15,042 nt of DNA from positions 1 to 15,042 of the forward strand of contig JACQTG010000032.1 in the NCBI GenBank assembly GCA_016210895.1, given 5' to 3'. Below, one piece after another: positions 13,481 through 15,042 of this stretch. The position numbers and the translations under genes are program-made. Source of the stretch: Acidobacteriota bacterium (GTDB lineage Bacteria; Acidobacteriota; Terriglobia; Acidoferrales; 2-02-FULL-67-57). Position 1 is the first letter of the stretch. Each line of letters opens with the position of its first letter. The notes below the pieces were generated by a model. That model ran no database searches and was not told where the DNA came from. It was given only the letters and a program-made list of their open reading frames with translations.

Positions 13481-14965
13481 ATGGCCCAGGTGGTGACACA
13501 ACCGGGGCGCGTGGAACTCGTCAAGGGCCTGGGCTTGCTCGATGCCACCATGCTGGTGATGGGCTCGATGATTGGCTCAGGCATCTTCATCGTCTCGGCC
13601 GACGTAGCCCGACAGGTAAATTCTCCCGGTGGCTTGATTCTCACCTGGCTCCTGACCACCTTCCTGACCATTGTCGGCGCGCTCGGCTATGGCGAGCTTG
13701 CGGCGATGATGCCGCAGGCTGGCGGAATGTACGTCTACCTGCGCCAGGCCTATAGCCCGCTCTGGGGTTTCCTCTACGGCTGGACTACCTTTCTGGTCAT
13801 CGCCACCGCCACCATCGCCGCTGTGGCCATCGCCTTTGCCAAGTTCACCGGGGTCTTCTTTCCCTGGTTTTCCTCCACTAACTGGCTCCTGCACATAGGA
13901 ATCTTCGGGCCCTACCAGGTTGGATTGTTTACTCTCGGACCTTACAACGTCGGCCTGAATACCCAGAATTTCCTGGCCATCATTTCCATCGCGATTCTGA
14001 CACTGATCAATATGCGGGGCTTGCGCACCGGTGCCATCGTGCAGAACCTGTTCACCTTTGCCAAGGTGGCGGCTGTGGTCGGGCTGGTAGCGCTGGGGTT
14101 GACGCTGGGGCGGAACCCAGAAGCCCTGCGGGCGAATTTCACCGACTTCTGGCGCAACTTGGACTGGAGCCTGGCGACCTATACGATGCTGGCGGTGGCC
14201 ATGGTGGGGCCGCTGTTTGCCTCCTTCGCCTGGGAAAACGTCACCTTTACGGCTGGGGAAACCAAGAACCCCAGGCGCAATGTCCCTCTCTCGCTCCTGT
14301 TTGGTGCAGGCGCGGTGATGCTGCTCTACGTCTCCACCAACTTCGCTTATCTGTTTACCTTGCCACTGGAAGCCAATGCCGAGGCCACGACGGTGATTGG
14401 GCGCGGCATCCAGTATGCCGCCGAGGATCGCGTGGGCGCCGCTGCCGGGGAGGTTATCTTCGGGCCGTTGGGCGCTTATCTGCTGGCCGCGGCTATCATG
14501 ATTTCCACCTTCGGCTGCAACAACGGCCTGATCCTGTCCTATGCCCGCGTCTATTACGCCATGGCGCGTGATGGTCTTTTCTTCGCGCAGTTGGGTCGGC
14601 TGAACCCGCGTACCCACAGCCCCAACGCCGCCCTCGCCCTGCAGGGTATCTGGGCCGGCCTGCTGACCCTGAGCGGAACCTACACCGACTTGCTCGACTA
14701 CATCATTTTCGCCGTACTCGTGTTTTATATACTGACGATCGCCGGACTCTACGCCCTGCGCTGGAAGCAGCCGCAAGCCGAGCGCCCCTACCGGGCCTAT
14801 GGCTATCCGGTGCTGCCCGCCATCTACATTTTTCTGTCCCTGTTCATCGAGATTTGCATCTTGTTCTACAAGCCGCGCTACACCTGGCCCGGCTTGGTCA
14901 TTGTGGCCGTGGGGATACCGGTTTATTTTCTCTGGAGGCGGTCGGCGCGCCCAGCTGCGTCCTGA
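13481..14965 (+). CDS. APC-family amino acid permease
   Basis: This 494-residue protein with about 12 predicted membrane helices belongs to the amino acid-polyamine-organocation superfamily (COG0531). The first helix carries MGSMIGSGIFIVSADVA (residues 27-43), the conserved GSGIF loop that binds the amino-acid backbone. Further family signatures are YGELAAMMPQAGGMYVYLRQAY and, in helix 6, FASFAWENVTFTAGETKNPRRNVP (beginning at residue 246). It would import or exchange amino acids across the inner membrane; LAT-type exchangers are its likely nearest group, but the substrate is not readable. The start is clear: AGGAGG at 13471-13476 overlaps the thiE stop and lies four bases before ATG 13481. 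Next to a proline peptidase and a second permease, it suggests growth on peptides or amino acids. Confidence 0.92.
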   Translation: MAQVVTQPGRVELVKGLGLLDATMLVMGSMIGSGIFIVSADVARQVNSPGGLILTWLLTTFLTIVGALGYGELAAMMPQAGGMYVYLRQAYSPLWGFLYGWTTFLVIATATIAAVAIAFAKFTGVFFPWFSSTNWLLHIGIFGPYQVGLFTLGPYNVGLNTQNFLAIISIAILTLINMRGLRTGAIVQNLFTFAKVAAVVGLVALGLTLGRNPEALRANFTDFWRNLDWSLATYTMLAVAMVGPLFASFAWENVTFTAGETKNPRRNVPLSLLFGAGAVMLLYVSTNFAYLFTLPLEANAEATTVIGRGIQYAAEDRVGAAAGEVIFGPLGAYLLAAAIMISTFGCNNGLILSYARVYYAMARDGLFFAQLGRLNPRTHSPNAALALQGIWAGLLTLSGTYTDLLDYIIFAVLVFYILTIAGLYALRWKQPQAERPYRAYGYPVLPAIYIFLSLFIEICILFYKPRYTWPGLVIVAVGIPVYFLWRRSARPAAS

Positions 14966-14968
14966 GAT

Positions 14969-14997
14969 CTCGTCACTGCGGGAGGGGGAATGACGAG
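14969..14997 (+). promoter_or_regulatory. Inverted repeat enclosing the ribosome binding site of the last gene
   Basis: CTCGTCA (14969-14975) pairs with TGACGAG (14991-14997). The 15-base loop contains the GGAGGGGG ribosome binding sequence, and the right arm includes two bases of the ATG at 14990. In RNA this would put the start codon at the base of a stem, a possible translational control. It may also be chance. Confidence 0.3.
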
Positions 14998-15042
14998 TCG
15001 CCTGTTTATCACCAAGCCGTTGAGCCTGCTGCAGCAGGAAGC
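14990..15042 (+). CDS. Start of a probable second APC amino acid permease, cut by window edge
   Basis: Only 17 complete codons are visible: MTSRLFITKPLSLLQQEA (the last residue from a partial GC- codon). A very strong ribosome binding sequence (GGGAGGGGG) precedes the ATG by one or two bases. The pattern R-L-F-x-T-K-P-L followed by a short polar helix is what I recognise from the cytoplasmic N-terminus of cationic amino acid transporter-like APC permeases (YfnA/CAT type). In those proteins it comes just before the HxLKRxLG segment and the first membrane helix. The gene begins 24 bases after the first permease, in the same direction, so they probably form a tandem pair. The assignment rests on a short peptide and needs the downstream sequence. 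Confidence 0.55.
   Translation, partial: MTSRLFITKPLSLLQQE

Noticed and set aside
13577..14776. Minus-strand open frame of 399 codons over the APC permease gene
   Set aside because: The product is Gly/Gln/Glu-rich and non-hydrophobic with no recognisable domain, while the plus-strand frame is a full permease.
1..15042. CRISPR arrays, tRNA or rRNA genes, insertion sequences
   Set aside because: No regularly spaced direct repeats, cloverleaf-like segments, rRNA-like stretches or transposase frames were seen on either strand.

Overview
The window is a high-GC, gene-dense bacterial chromosome segment. A type IV pilus secretin (PilQ) with its inner-membrane alignment genes shows a Gram-negative envelope. 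The order pilM-N-O-P-Q followed by an M24 peptidase, accB, accC and thiE, the many GTG starts and the 2-4 nt gene overlaps best fit an Acidobacteriota-like organism. That placement is an inference from layout and protein style, not from a marker gene.

Layout. (1) 1-555, minus strand: the N-terminal part of a membrane methyltransferase of the isoprenylcysteine carboxyl methyltransferase type, cut by the window edge. (2) 657-1418: a TSUP (TauE/SafE) anion transporter. (3) 1501-2955: a UbiD-family prenyl-FMN decarboxylase behind its own candidate promoter. (4) 2956-3149: a regulatory gap with two dyads and a candidate operator, leading into an Rrf2 regulator with four cysteines (3150-3632), which overlaps a second TSUP transporter (3625-4362). 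(5) 4437-9813: one transcription unit with a near-consensus sigma70 promoter, a leader, a 68-residue excisionase-type HTH protein, then pilM, pilN, pilO, pilP and pilQ, closed by a strong intrinsic terminator. (6) 9835 to the right edge: a tightly packed run of Xaa-Pro peptidase, accB, accC, thiE, an APC amino-acid permease and the first codons of what looks like a second APC permease.

How the genes work together. PilM (cytoplasm), PilN/PilO (inner membrane) and PilP (periplasm) form the alignment complex that connects the pilus motor to the PilQ outer-membrane channel. The motor ATPases (PilB/PilT), PilC and the pilins are not here. AccB and AccC are the biotin carrier and biotin carboxylase of acetyl-CoA carboxylase; the carboxyltransferase subunits are elsewhere. 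The peptidase and permeases suggest peptide and amino-acid use. The Rrf2-TSUP pair looks like a small autoregulated sulfur-related or anion-export unit.

I see no rRNA, tRNA, CRISPR array, insertion sequence or phage gene. Most of the window is ordinary core metabolism and envelope machinery, and I do not find a convincing new multi-gene system. The points most worth a second look are the HTH gene at the head of the pil operon, the four-cysteine Rrf2/TSUP unit with its dyad-rich upstream region, and several start-site or stop-site stem-loops.
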